Shown: piece by piece, positions 52,778-64,000 of the stretch
Layout of the letters: every line of letters begins with the position of its first letter
Position numbering within the stretch: position 1 is the stretch's first letter
NCBI RefSeq assembly: GCF_000001735.4
Contig: NC_003074.8
Coordinates: 20,219,261 to 20,283,260 of the forward strand
Reading direction: 5' to 3'
DNA length: 64,000 bases
Source: Arabidopsis thaliana
Lineage: Eukaryota; Streptophyta; Magnoliopsida; Brassicales; Brassicaceae
Position numbers and translations under genes: made by a program
Notes under the pieces: generated by a model
The model's input: only the letters and a program-made list of their open reading frames with translations
Database searches by the model: none
What the model was told of the DNA's origin: nothing

Positions 52778-53633
52778 GTGAATTATCTGATTCCAGCTCA
52801 AAATTACTCAAGACGTCCGTAATTATTATAAAAAAAAAAGTCGAAAACTTTAAACAAGAAACAGAAATCAGAGCAAAGGGTATTCACAAAAAGCATGAAA
52901 GATTCCAGATTTCAGTGATACAGTAAGTGAAATTAACAACGAGAATAATGAAATTGGCGAAATTACCTCAAGAGATCTTGCAAGATTTGGAGAAAAGAAA
53001 CCAAAGGCTAGGGCTTTAATGGGTGTCAGTAACAGAGACGACTCAGACGAGTGTGGGTTTCCAAGAAAGAAGAAGAAAAGTGAACACTACGCCGAATTCG
53101 TCAGTCGAGCTCGAGCGTATCAGTCATATTTGTTTTAAGTTCTTCGGAAAACTTTTAGATTCGGAGAGGAGAGCTACCGAATAACTCTTTTGCCTGTTCA
53201 CGATTTTCGGGGAGGGTTGGTTTTATGATATATTGCATCCCTATGATCCATTTAATCGACCGTCTTGATTTATCCACGTGGCTCTTTTTTGAGGTAAACT
53301 TCCGATTTTTTCTAAATTAAAATAATTCAATACATATATGGACATTTTTTTGTTCTTCTTTTCCTTTTGGATATTTTTTGTTTTTCCAAATATTTTTGTT
53401 CATGCCAAAAATCCAAACATGATGCATCTAAAATTAGCTTAAGATCAGTTTACTAATATAAACCATGATACGTAGATTCGTGGTTTATGTTAGTGTCGTT
53501 GCTAGATTAACGTGATGAAAAAGACTCATCTATGTCTTTGTGACTTTTTCTGGTTTGGGATAGAAGGTATGCTTCAATTTCTACAACAGAAACCATTTCA
53601 CCATGACACCATCCACTGAACTTTACCGGGACT
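52778..53633. other. Promoter and leader of the acidic gene
   Basis: A splice-site-like CAAAATTACTC / ACCTCAAGAG pattern near 52800-52970 suggests a leader intron. The rest is AT-rich. No gene seen. Confidence 0.5.
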
Positions 53634-53930
53634 TTTCAGTTTGAACATTTTGGTTAGCATCAAAATCACCACCGTTATCTTCAACTTCACAGTTTTCCTT
53701 CTCATCAGTCACCTCATTCCCACCAGATACTACACTCTCCTATTCTCCTGCACTTTCATGACTTTCACTATGTTCACTCTCAACTCCAGAGTTGGCTGTC
53801 TCACCATTCGTTTCAACCTCAACTAAGTCAACAACTGTCTCACTGACTCTCAGCACATGCTCTCCCTCATCTACCGGCTTCACCTCATCAGAGACCAGTG
53901 TGGTGAAGAAGAAAACGCAATACTCGAAGA
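53634..53930 (-). pseudogene. Decayed partial duplicate of the neighbouring acidic gene
   Basis: About 300 bases align with 52339-52630 inside the acidic gene, in the same orientation. Shared blocks include the CCACCGTTATCTTCAACTTC segment (53672 region versus 52376 region). On the minus strand the frame reads EVETNGETANSGVESEHSES and later CEVEDNGG, matching CEVEDNGG in the parent, but has a TAG at 53742-53740 where the parent has GAG. No start codon or C-terminal half is present. Confidence 0.8.
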
Positions 53931-54602
53931 GAAAACCAACTTATGATCCCTGAATTTTTCACTTTTAACCCAATAGCTTGTTGTTTTCACTTTTTAAGAT
54001 CAAAACTTTCAAAGATATCTAAAAGAACCTTTTTATTTCGTATTTGTTCACGTCGAGTTAAAATGTGCTAAAAGAACTCTTTTCATTATATTAAAAACTA
54101 ATTAATACATAAAATGGCTATAATTATAATTAACTTTATATGTTGATATATAATTAACTATCCTAAATACTTATAACTTTCTTTCGTTTTACAATCATAG
54201 CTACTCTTTTCTTAGATGTTAATATGATGATTGCACGAGTTTGTTGGGCCGAATCCAAACTATCTATGGAGGATTCGTTTGTATCCACCACTGTCACCGG
54301 CAAGAAAGAAGCACATACATTCATGTCCTATGACTCGAGTTTGGTTTCACGTTATTGCTAGGCTAACCGAAGAGATTGGTGTATCTCATCATGTCCTTCG
54401 TATTTAAGTAGAACACTTCATTATAAAGCGATTTTATATAAAAAAAAAACTTGTCAGCTTAGCTTCAATGAATAAATTATTAAATGTAACGAAATTAAAT
54501 TATTACAAATACAAGTCTCTAGAAAAAAATAAAGCTTAGTGAGATGGATAAAATGAATAATTTTGGGCTGAGTCAATCGTTTGATTAACAGCTTCTAGCC
54601 TA
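53931..54602. other. Spacer between the pseudogene and ARP1
   Basis: AT-rich; contains the ARP1 3' flank at its right end. No feature recognised. Confidence 0.5.
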
Positions 54603-56567
54603 TCAATGTATGGCCTTCTTCTGTATGCTCTCTCCTCCAACTGTGCCTATTCAACAGAGTCAAAAACGCAAATCTTTATAAAATCAGTTTAATAGATTTT
54701 CCGACACACGAAGATCACAACATCTTGCATGTAAGAGACCTTTCCGTTTTTTATTAACCTATAAGCACCAAGATCCAACTAAATTATTACAGACACACGT
54801 GCTACAGCGAGGGATCACGTGCCAAAGCAGGGCCTAGCTAGCTGAGGGTGGATCCATGTGATAATTACATCATGGGCACATGAGGCCATGACTGACATCA
54901 ACTTAATAACGTGATCAACTTGTGTATGCATGTGTGCGTATGTCTCATCAGTTTTATTTGGTGCATATATATAGAGTAAACAAAAAAATGATGGATAGAC
55001 AGAAGCTAGATGGTTAAGATTAAAGAACAACACTATATGTGAAGAAGACACGTTACGTGAATGTATAATATTACTAATTTGTAAATTGTAGTCGTCGTAA
55101 AGAGAGATAAAAAAAGAAAAAAAAAAAAGCAGCAAATTTATATTAACTAAGTACGTATGTGAAACCAAATGTTGATTCTGATATGTATATTTTTTTTCTC
55201 AAATGATTATTGCTATAGTACTTAATTATCCAGATATGTAATTTTCGATATCTTTTTAGTGACTAGCTTCCGTTATAAGGTTTAGAAATAGAATGACAAA
55301 TACCTGATATAGGAGGAGTGGAAAAAGAAAGAGGTTTCGAAAATGAAGGTTGTGGAAACCCGATGGCTTGAGATTGATGATAAGGATAGACAGTGTAGAA
55401 AGGCACCATTGGACTTGCTGCCCCAACCATAACTCGTCCTCCACCATACATGTGATGGTGGTAATATTGCGGTTGTGGCTGCGATTGCGGTTGTGGTTGC
55501 ATTTGTGCATAGTATCCGTTCATATAGGTTCCTCCGACATATCCAACTTTCTGTTCATTAAACAACCACATAAGAAATTCATAATTAAGTGGAAAATCAT
55601 AGAAGAATATCGATTATTTTTTAATGAATTAGAATTCATGAGACTTACTTGATTGAAGGTCATGTTCGGGGCAACGTAGGCGGAAGGGTACCTTAATTCA
55701 ATATCAAGACGGGACTAATCAAATTATCATACGTACATATTCAAGAAGATTAAACCTTAGACAATAATTTACCCATAGAAAGGAACGGCTTGATGATTTT
55801 GTTGTTGATGTTGCTGGTTTGTGAATCCGGACGGGTAGTACCACTGAGAATGATTTCCAACATGTGGTGGCGTGGCCCTGTTCCCATTTTTTGGTCCTTC
55901 ACATGTCAAAACATCATTGATGATAATGTTAATATTGGTTTTGAAAATTGATTCTAAAAAGGTTGAATAATGGCAAAGTGGTCTTTCGATTCCATTCATA
56001 TCAAGGTTTAATCCTTACATTGTCTCCTATCTATGGCAAAGTGTTTTTTCCAAATTGTAAGTGAAAACATAATTAGCTTTTTTATAGGACATTATGGCCA
56101 ATAATGTGTATATATATAGCTTTTTTATTAGATAAAATAAAATGAAGATGGACCTTGTTGAGGAGAGGTCATGGTAGGGGATTTACGAAGACGGCCACCG
56201 AGGGAGGCGAGATTGCAGTTGGCACGGCGGCCATTGATGATCGGAGTAGAGTCTTCGCAAGCTCTCGTGGCAGCTTTCGCATCTTTGAAAGTCACCTATC
56301 AAAAACATATTTTAAAACAAAATGAGAAAGGAACAAAGAAACAAAAGTGAAAGAAAAGAAACGAGAGAGGAAGGAACATACAAAGCCATATCCTTTGGAA
56401 CGGCGAGTGAGTTTGTCGGAGATAATGACTGCCTCCAAGATGTCCCCATACTTGATGAAATGATCATACATTGCTTCTTTGTGAGTATCCCAAGCCAATC
56501 CTCCTACGAACACTTTGGTCAGCTTCGTGTCTCCGAAACATCCGTTCACGTTGTTGCTCGTCGTCAT
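54603..56567 (-). CDS. ARP1: Single-RRM RNA-binding protein ARP1
   Basis: Six exons (56567-56382, 56295-56154, 55896-55773, 55691-55649, 55550-55304, 54646-54603) give 261 residues. One RRM occupies about residues 17-95: RNP2 is KVFVGGLAWDT and RNP1 is SKGYGFVTF, the latter split by intron 1. Downstream is a low-complexity Q/P/Y/H-rich tail (MQPQPQSQPQPQYYHHHMYG) of the SEB-4-like plant subfamily. ARP1 is reported as an ABA-regulated RNA-binding protein affecting germination. The last intron is 657 bases, and the 44-base last exon reads GTVGGESIQKKAIH then stop. A different frame of the last exon is also open for about 35 codons, so an alternative C-terminus would need a different donor phase. 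Confidence 0.85.
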
Positions 56568-58400
56568 TGGATCGTGTTTGTGTGTGAGAGAGAAAGAAAG
56601 GGCAGAGATAGAGAGAGAAGGAGAGCGAATTGAATTATATATAAAAAGTGAGAGAGAATAATAATAAAGAAGTTGTGTAAAATAAAGAGTGACAGATTGG
56701 TGGACAGGTAAGTCTTAACGTGATCACTACACCCTTCAATATGTCTCTATTCATTTCTCTTATGCATTTTCTCTTGATACGATCGCGACTACCAATCCCG
56801 CAAATGAAAAACTTATAATAACATCACCACAATTTTTTTTGCACTGTCATGGCCCATGCATGGGTTTCAGCAATGTTGTTGATTGACTTGTCCTACAGTC
56901 CTAGCCGAGCCAATTGGTGCTTTAGACGTCAAAATCTATTACAACTACATGGACTTCATTTTCTTAGAAAAATGTTTTGTGGAGCAGTAATGAGATCAGC
57001 TTGATTAATGACTTCATGAGATCTTAACCCAAATTTTGAAATTTTTTTTTACTGTTTTATACATATGTTTATAATTGATCCCCAAAACTGTATTTTTGCT
57101 TTAGGACCCAACAACACCAAATACTGTATAAACTAAAATTTAGATAAATTTCAGTTATTCTTTAACCTAGCTCCAATTTTGGTAAATTAAATTGTCAAAC
57201 CAGATAAAACAAATGTCTGGAGTGTAAATAGCAAACGAACAAAAGAAACGTATGGAGTTGGACAGTTGTTGTTGAACCTGGGGTCTGATTTAGTAAAGAG
57301 CTTAGGCTGGGCCAAGTTTGGGCCTAACAGCAACACTAAAAAAAGATAGATTCACTTGTTTACGTCAACTATGTTTCGCAAATTCACAGAGCGTATTAAA
57401 TTTAAAGAACGGGATAAAAAAAAAAAAGAGAGAGAAAGAAATAAAAAAAAATTATATGGAGCTTTTGAAGTTGACTTAGACCCAAAAAGTTTAAGAAATT
57501 TAGCGACACTATAAAGGCCTAAAGGAATCCTATCCTCCACCTTCATAAAGATAAAAGATTAGCTAAAAGCTTCTTCTTTTCCATGATGCATGATCAAAAG
57601 ATAATTTAACTAGTTCATGCAAAAATACGGAAATACCCATTGTTGATAGAAACTTATGTTTCATAAACTAATAAAACATTTTTAAAAATAACTGACCAAA
57701 ATGAACATTTTGAATGCTATTATCCATAAAGTTGATGTCAAAAAGATTTGGGGAAAAAGGTACTCCATCTGTTCCTTTTTGTTTGATTGTTTAGAAAAAA
57801 AAATTGTTTCAAAAAGATTGATTTTTTAGATTTTCAATACAATAGTTATTAGTTATAATTGATAAATTGTAAACTTCAATACAAATTAGTAAATATCATT
57901 AATTTAGTATAAGATAAGCTTAATAATGTCAAAAAGATTTAAGAAAGTAACAAACTTTTTCCTCTCTTTTCCTTTCTTTTGATTGCCTTTAGTTTGTGTC
58001 TTGACTCTTGATTTTTCCAAGTTGGATAATAATGCAGGCTTCATGATAACATTCAATATTCATTGCCGTTTACATTGTACACATAAACATAACATAACAC
58101 ACACAAAAGATGTCTCCATCACATGATAGATCAAATTGTACGTCACACAGTGTTGTTTACTTTAATTTTGTACCAATAATTATAAAAGCTGATATATACT
58201 GTATTTGATTATTTTAACTAATTACATTTTGAAAATAAAATTTTTAGAAACGTACGTATAAGTTAAGAGTATGATTAAAAAACAATTTTTGTTAAAATCC
58301 TTTTTTGTGTGTTAAAATATTTAGAACTTTTTTTTTAACACATATTTAGAACTTTCTTAATAATGAAATGGATGTATAAAACGATATATCGAATCTAGTA
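56568..58400. other. ARP1 promoter and long AT-rich spacer
   Basis: GA-rich leader next to the ARP1 ATG, then AT-rich sequence. A site II-like inverted pair (CTGGGCCAAGTTTGGGCC) is at 57307-57324. No gene seen. Confidence 0.5.
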
Positions 58401-58607
58401 TTAATGTGTACATAATATAATAACACAAATATACCCGAATAGAGGGTTGAAAATTGAAGAACACGTCAAAATATAGAAGCCATCCGAGATTATCGAGAAT
58501 AATGTTGGGAAGATGTTGCTAATGACAAAGTTTGACCGTTCGAGCTCGTCGAGCCCTTCGGTTACGTCTTCCAAGACTTTGTCTAGTTGCATGGCATTTT
58601 CCGACAT
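58401..58607 (-). pseudogene. Possible isolated exon or short ORF (unidentified)
   Basis: An ATG at 58607 follows an acceptor-like TTTTTAG. The frame reads MSENAMQLDKVLEDVTEGLD, then ELERSNFVISNIFPTLFSII and a hydrophobic tail, ending after 68 residues. GC-rich codons (GAC GAG CTC GAA CGG) stand out from the AT-rich surroundings, as in a real exon. No partner exon or family was recognised. Confidence 0.3.
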
Positions 58608-59724
58608 TCCTAAAAAGTAAAAACTCAAACACTTTGAAAAACTCCCCAACGGCCGATGCTTGTCTTATCACTTTCGAGCCAATATTTGACCATTCTTTGT
58701 TTTGTTTTGCTTAGTTTACAAGATTGATTGAACACAGTATACAAATGATAATAGCGTAGAAGTAACAAATTGTAAAGAAAAATACTCAAATAGCATGCCA
58801 TCAACGAAACAAACAAAAGATCATCTTTAAGAAAGAAAGAAAATAAAAGGAAAGGAAAGAAGATTGACTTTTTAAATTTTAAACTTCTGAGGGTTATGAC
58901 ATATGCCGGAAGAAGGTGATAAAGTGCACCGTGCATATCATCATCTCAATGTAGAAATCAAAGTTTACATATCAATTTTTTTCTCCAAGAAAATATAAAA
59001 TGTAATCCATTAATTTGGACTCATGATGCCACTTTCTCATAACTAGCAGAGCTCATCATTCCTTTTCATCATTTACTTCCCTTCCCAACTTTTCTTCACC
59101 AAACTATGATTTTGCAGAAGAAAACTCGAAAGTCATTGTTAATTAATACCATTTTTATTTTACTGTAGACAATATTTCCCTTATAACTATTTATAGAAAT
59201 ACTCCAAAATACTACTAGTGTATTAAAAACAGATAAAATTCAAAAGCAAAATTTTACCAAAAAAAAGAACTTAAAAAGCAAATAGTATCATTATTGTTTA
59301 ACAATAAAGTTTACATTTCCATAGAAATTTCAAAAAATCGGATACCCATAATTTTCGAGGTGGACTATCATAATCAACTCTAATTATTTTATTTTTCTAG
59401 CATTGATTAGTGTTCACAATAATGGCATAAAGCAGACGCATTAACTTTTGTAATTGGGGTTTTACCTTTCGTTTTCACTTTAATTATTTTAACTAATCCT
59501 TTTTACAAGACCCATAAAGAACAAAAGTCAAAATAATCGATAGTCTCAAAAAGTCAAGAATCTCTCACACACTCATTATGAACACGCACCACCAAACAAC
59601 ACTTCCATTGATCCTCATAATAATCTCCACCAATACTCATTTCCCTCTTGGATTCTTCAAACTCCTCTCTGAAAGTTCTCATTTTTGGTTTACATTTCCT
59701 TTGAGTCCACTGTTACTTACTAAA
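58608..59724. other. Intergenic region upstream of the RING/vWA gene
   Basis: AT-rich promoter-side sequence of the plus-strand gene, including an in-frame upstream ATG at 59578 that is discussed under findings. No other gene seen. Confidence 0.5.
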
Positions 59725-62169
59725 ATGGTGAGCAAATGGAAGAAGATGAAGCTAGCTTTGAGTTTGAATCTCTGCAACTATCTCCCCAGAACCCTCGAGG
59801 AGGAACCACCATCATTGGCTTTGAATTCCGCTGAGACATTATCAGATGCTGCTTTGCTCTCTCCTCTTAACTGGCCCATGACTCCAACACCTTCTTCTTA
59901 CCGTCGAAGGTTGTCCAGAAGTAGCAGCAAATCGTCAAAGGTTTGTTTCATCATGACCCATATTCTCAAATCTCTTTAATTCCAAGAAAGATTGCTACTT
60001 TTGGTTCCTGAAATACTGACCTGTTCTTTGTGGTTCATGAGTTTGTCTTGGATAAGTCGTTTGCTCTGCTTTCGAGCTATTGTGTGTAGTTAGTTGTAAT
60101 GAAGAAGAGCATTGTGTCTACTTGGAAGTCCTATTTTTGTATCAGTTAAGCCTTATATTCCTTATAGAACATTTATCATCAACTTTGCCCTGTTTAAAAT
60201 AGAATATAGTACTTTGTCTCCAAAGATCATGGACTCTTTCTTCTTTTAGATTTTTGTGGTAGTTGGTTTCTTTAAATAGCACTTGGTCTCATGTGAGATT
60301 CTTTGTCTTCTTCTGATGATCTTTCTCTCTTTTTTTTCCTACTTTCTTAAACAGCAGACTTGCTCTATATGCTTGAACAAGATGAAAGAAGGTTGTGGAC
60401 ATGCAATTTTCACAGCGGAGTGCTCGCACATGTTTCATTTTCATTGCATTGCTTCGAATGTGAAACATGGCAACCAAGTTTGCCCAGTGTGCCGAGCTAA
60501 ATGGAAGGAAATCCCTATACAGAAGCCGAGTTTGGATCTTCCTTATTACCCCTTTGACAGGTGCAATAATGATGCAGCCATTAGCCTTTTCCGCTGCTTA
60601 CCTCCTTCTCAACGAGCTATAACCCAAGGGCATCCCGAGCCAGCTACTTTCGATGATGATGAACGGTTAGAAGAGCAGATTGTTTTTGATGGTGAAACTG
60701 AAGTCTTGAAGAAGGAGAACCGTGATTATGTGCGAATGATGGACATGAAAGTGTATCCAGAGGTCTCAGCTGTACCACAATCCAAGTCTTGTGAGAATTT
60801 TGATGTACTAGTGCATCTCAAAGCAGTTACTGGTGATCAGATTTCTCAGTATCGCCGAGCGCCAATTGATTTAGTTACAGTGCTAGACATCAGTGGTAGT
60901 ATGGGAGGAACTAAGCTAGCACTTCTGAAACGAGCAATGGGTTTTGTGATTCAAAATCTTGGGTCCAGTGATAGGCTCTCAGTGATTGCTTTCTCTTCAA
61001 CAGCTCGACGTCTCTTCCCTTTAACCCGAATGTCTGATGCTGGAAGACAGCTAGCCCTTCAAGCTGTTAACTCACTGGTTGCAAATGGTGGGACCAATAT
61101 TGTCGATGGTCTTAGAAAAGGTGCCAAGGTTATGGAAGATAGGCTAGAAAGAAATTCTGTTGCCAGCATTATCCTTTTGTCTGACGGGCGAGATACATAT
61201 ACTACGAACCATCCTGATCCAAGTTACAAGGTGATGCTTCCTCAGATTTCTGTTCACTCTTTTGGTTTTGGATCAGATCATGATGCTTCAGTGATGCACT
61301 CAGTCTCTGAAGTCTCTGGTGGAACCTTTTCTTTCATTGAAAGTGAGTCTGTGATCCAGGATGCTCTTGCACAGTGCATTGGTGGACTTTTAAGCGTTGC
61401 AGTGCAGGAGCTACGAGTAGAAATTGAAGGTGTGAGCCCAAATGTTCGACTTAGCTCGATAAAAGCTGGGAGTTACTCTAGCCTTGTAACTGGTGATGGC
61501 CACTCAGGGTTGGTTGATCTTGGTGATCTTTATGCTGATGAAGAGAGGGATTTCTTGGTTTCTATCAACATCCCTGTTGAGGAAGATGGACATACACCAT
61601 TGCTAAAGCTGAGATGTCTCTACATTAATCCCTTGACAAAGGAGATTACAACGCTTGAAAGTCACGTGCTTCAGATTCGAAGACCAGAATATGTTGCTGA
61701 AGAAAAAGTTGTTCCCATCGAAGTGGTCAGGCAAAGAAACAGATTCCTAGCTGCAGAGGCAATGGCCCAAGCAAGAACTTTAGCAGAGCATGGAGATTTA
61801 GAGGCAGCCGTTAAAGCCATTGAGAATTTTAGATTGGTTTTGGCAGAGACGGTTGCAGCAAAATCATGTGACAGGTTTTGTGTTGCTTTGGACTCGGAAC
61901 TGAAGGAAATGCAAGGTAGAATGAGGAGTAGTCACATGTACGAGGCATCGGGAAGAGCTTATATTCTTTCTGGACTTAGCTCACACTCATGGCAAAGAGC
62001 AACAGCGAGGGGAAATTCAAGGGACAGTTCGAGCTTTGTCCAGGCTTATCAGACTCCATCAATGGCTGAGATGCTGCGTCGATCACAGGCCATGTTTCTA
62101 GTTAGTCCATCACATCATAGACTCATTCAGCCCTTGCTCTCTTTTGCTTCACAACCAAAGCCAAGGTAA
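59725..62169 (+). CDS. RING-H2/von Willebrand factor A protein, WAV3-type E3 ubiquitin ligase
   Basis: Two exons (59725-59940 and 60355-62169) give 676 residues. A RING-H2 finger lies at about 75-120: CSIC, then C-x-H-x2-H-x2-C in ECSHMFHFHC, then CPVC. A vWA domain covers about 244-430 with the MIDAS motif DISGS at about 250, a threonine in ANGGTN and LLSDGRD. A C-terminal VWA-Hint-like / VIT region and a helical region end in basic sequence. This arrangement matches the WAV3/WAVH/EDA40 E3 ligases, which act in root gravitropism and growth direction. The start chosen gives MVSKWKKMKLALSLNLC, like other family members. A tandem ACAGCAG acceptor allows loss of one Gln. I recall the locus as At3g54780. 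Confidence 0.9.
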
Positions 62170-62569
62170 AGAACAAATTTTGACATCAATCCAATGCTTA
62201 TGTACAAGTAGTTACGTAGCAAGCTTAAACTTGTTTTGTCTGTAAAGAAACAACCACAAGCAGTCGAAACAATTGGAGGAATGTAAGATAGATATATAAT
62301 GAATACTGGGTTTAGAGTTTGGGAATATCTTTTGTATTAGAACTTCATTGCCTATATATACTCGAAACTCACAAATTGCACATACATATAACTACTACAC
62401 AGCAACATTAACACATTACATAACAAGAACCCAACACAAAAGGAGACACCGAGACAGAAGAGAAGACACTATTCTCCAGCTAATGTTCTTGGCAAAATGA
62501 AAGAAAAAATAAAAATTTCTAGCAAAATAATTTCCCGAGGGAAATGTTAAAATGGTATCTCTTCATGAA
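62170..62569. other. Convergent 3' flanks
   Basis: A 400-base gap with both 3' untranslated regions. Nothing else seen. Confidence 0.6.
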
Positions 62570-64000
62570 TCATGATCTACCTTTCTTCATCCTTGCATCT
62601 CTCTGGTTTCGGAAGTGGCTAAGAAGTTGCTGTGCCTGCAAAGAACAGTACTATTCAGATATCTCGATCAATAAGAAACTGAACTTGGTGTGTTTTCGTG
62701 TAACCGCAGAAGAAGAATATAGTATATACCTTCTCTTTTGCTCTCTGTGTACCAGACTGAGACAAGGCAACAAGCGGAGGTATGGCGCCTTCTTGCAAGA
62801 CCAGAGTGCAAAACTTGGGACTGTTCAGACACAACTGAAGCAGCACAGAAGCTGCATTCTCTTTCCCTCTCTGAGATCCTAAGTCAACAGTTTCAACAAG
62901 TAATGGAATCCCACCTTCCCTCACGATGGCTTGACGCCCTTCTCCAACTGCAGAAAGATTTGCAAGAAGAGCAACTGCTTTATCAACCATCTCTAAATCT
63001 GGGTCTAACAGCTCCACAAGGTACTTAACCGCCTTAGCTTGCACGATACGGGCCTTGTTATCATGAGTAATCGATAGATTGAACAAAGCAGAGGCGGCGT
63101 CTTTCTTTCCTCTAAATGTTCCTTTACCAAGAAGATTCACCAGAGCTTGTATCGCTGCGTTAGACTGGCCTATTCGTTCTCTGTTGACCTGCAGAACAGA
63201 CAGACTGAACAATGATGCTGCTGAATTCTCTTTGGCTCTGTCATTTCCTGTGTTCAAAACATGAACAAGCGGTTCTATCGCCCCGACTTCCACAATCATG
63301 GCTTTGTTTAGTTCACTGATGGAAAGATTCAAAAGAGCCGTGACTGCGTGTTCTTGAGTTAGCTTTTCTTCTGAGTATAAAAGTGACAGCAGTGGAGTAA
63401 TAGCACCACAACGCCCGATGTGAACACGATTTTCAATGCTGTTAATGGTGAGATGACGTATTTCAGCTGCAGCAGCAGTCTTCACTTTGTTAGACCCGCT
63501 TTTAAGATCTTCTACCAATTTTATGGTATGTGAAGTCGTCATTGTTCCTGAATCATCTAAATCATGTACAGAACACTCATAAGTCTTTGCTGCGCTATGC
63601 TCATGATTTACATTGTTTGAACTTTCTAAGTTTTTCTTGGGAGACATCTCACTGGAGCTTTGGTGATTCCCTAGTATACTTTCTGTCTCATGTGTCACCG
63701 AAGGTACATAATCAACAGACGAGACAACACTGCAAACTGATTCACTCCTGCTGTGAGTGTAAGACTGCCCCGGAGACAAAAGCTCGAATATTTCAAGATC
63801 CTTGCTTTGAGATTCCCCGCATAAACTGGCAGACACGTTAATCTTCAGTTTCTCAAACCCATTTCCAGTTTCAAGAGATGATCTTGAGGTTAAACTGCTG
63901 CTCCGTAAAGAAAAACGAAAACTCTCGGTGCGGTTAAAGTCTTGAGAACCCATATTATTAGCCATGGATGAAGCATCACCACCATCATACTGATGACAAG
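62570..64000 (-). CDS. PUB3: U-box/armadillo-repeat E3 ubiquitin ligase, C-terminal part (cut by the right edge)
   Basis: Two exons are seen: one running off the edge at 64000 down to 62730, and the last exon 62635-62570. The frame is open across the ATG at 63965 up to the edge (HQYDGGDASS before it), so that ATG is internal and the U-box must lie outside the window. About 445 residues are visible. An S-rich linker comes first; then about seven armadillo repeats from residue 160 (VKTAAAAEIRHLTINSIENR, ITPLLSLLYSEEKLTQEHAV, ALLNLSISELNK, and so on) that recognise substrates. The end is AQQLLSHFRNQRDARMKKGRS, typical of the PUB2/PUB3/PUB4 group. Without the U-box the call rests on ARM sequence and position. 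Confidence 0.88.

Noticed and set aside
50753-52781. Several plus-strand open frames of 60-110 codons
   Set aside because: They are antisense shadows of the acidic gene, whose biased codons leave the opposite strand open.
54815-55168. Minus-strand frame of 117 codons
   Set aside because: It falls in the last ARP1 intron, is leucine/phenylalanine-rich AT-driven sequence and has no recognisable domain.
63963-63965. ATG at 63965 as the start of the ARM-repeat protein
   Set aside because: The frame remains open upstream to the window edge with coding-like residues, and the ARM/U-box family needs an N-terminal U-box, so this is an internal Met.

Overview
The window is plant nuclear DNA. It has long intergenic AT-rich stretches, introns with plant-type splice sites, and about 18 genes on both strands. 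I recognise the gene order as the long arm of Arabidopsis thaliana chromosome 3, roughly the At3g54620 to At3g54790 interval. This comes from recognising encoded proteins (TSA1, FBL17, SMC1, SETH3, CDT1, AMP1 and others), not from a database search. Most exon structures were assembled by hand from splice sites and reading phase. Several assembled lengths equal the lengths I remember for these proteins: TSA1 312, FBL17 593, plastid glutathione reductase 565, SMC1 1218, SETH3 350, AMP1 705.

Layout. From 1 to 13.8 kb five minus-strand genes lie head to tail: a bZIP factor (cut by the left edge), the kinetochore protein NDC80, tryptophan synthase alpha, the F-box protein FBL17 and organellar glutathione reductase. 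A 1.09-kb non-autonomous Mutator-like element with long inverted arms follows (14.3-15.4 kb). From 16.5 to 28.6 kb there are three plus-strand genes: cohesin SMC1 (18 coding exons), a proline/serine-rich protein of unknown function, and the sugar-phosphate isomerase SETH3. A PHT1-type phosphate transporter (minus) and CDT1 (plus) share a divergent promoter region at 30.8-32.6 kb. The AMP1 peptidase (minus) follows. At 39.9-41.2 kb there is a poly(A)-tailed retroposed insertion with a perfect 17-bp target duplication and an open frame. The right part holds a DUF593 coiled-coil protein, a DONSON-like replication protein, an acidic PWWP-family-like protein with a decayed partial copy beside it, the RRM protein ARP1, a RING/vWA E3 ligase and a U-box/ARM-repeat ligase cut by the right edge.

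Themes. Five genes act in the chromosome cycle: NDC80, FBL17, SMC1, CDT1 and the DONSON homolog. Several of their upstream regions carry E2F-like or telo-box motifs. The rest are housekeeping, signalling or unknown. No CRISPR array, operon or tRNA gene was seen. The most unusual observations are a U12-type AT-AC intron and a GC-AG intron in SMC1, the two mobile insertions with intact target duplications, the pseudogenised partial duplicate next to the acidic gene, and three near-identical TTGGGCC...GGGCCCAA-class palindromes (arms TTGGGC and GCCCAA) upstream of the DUF593 gene. I saw nothing that demands a wholly new biological system.
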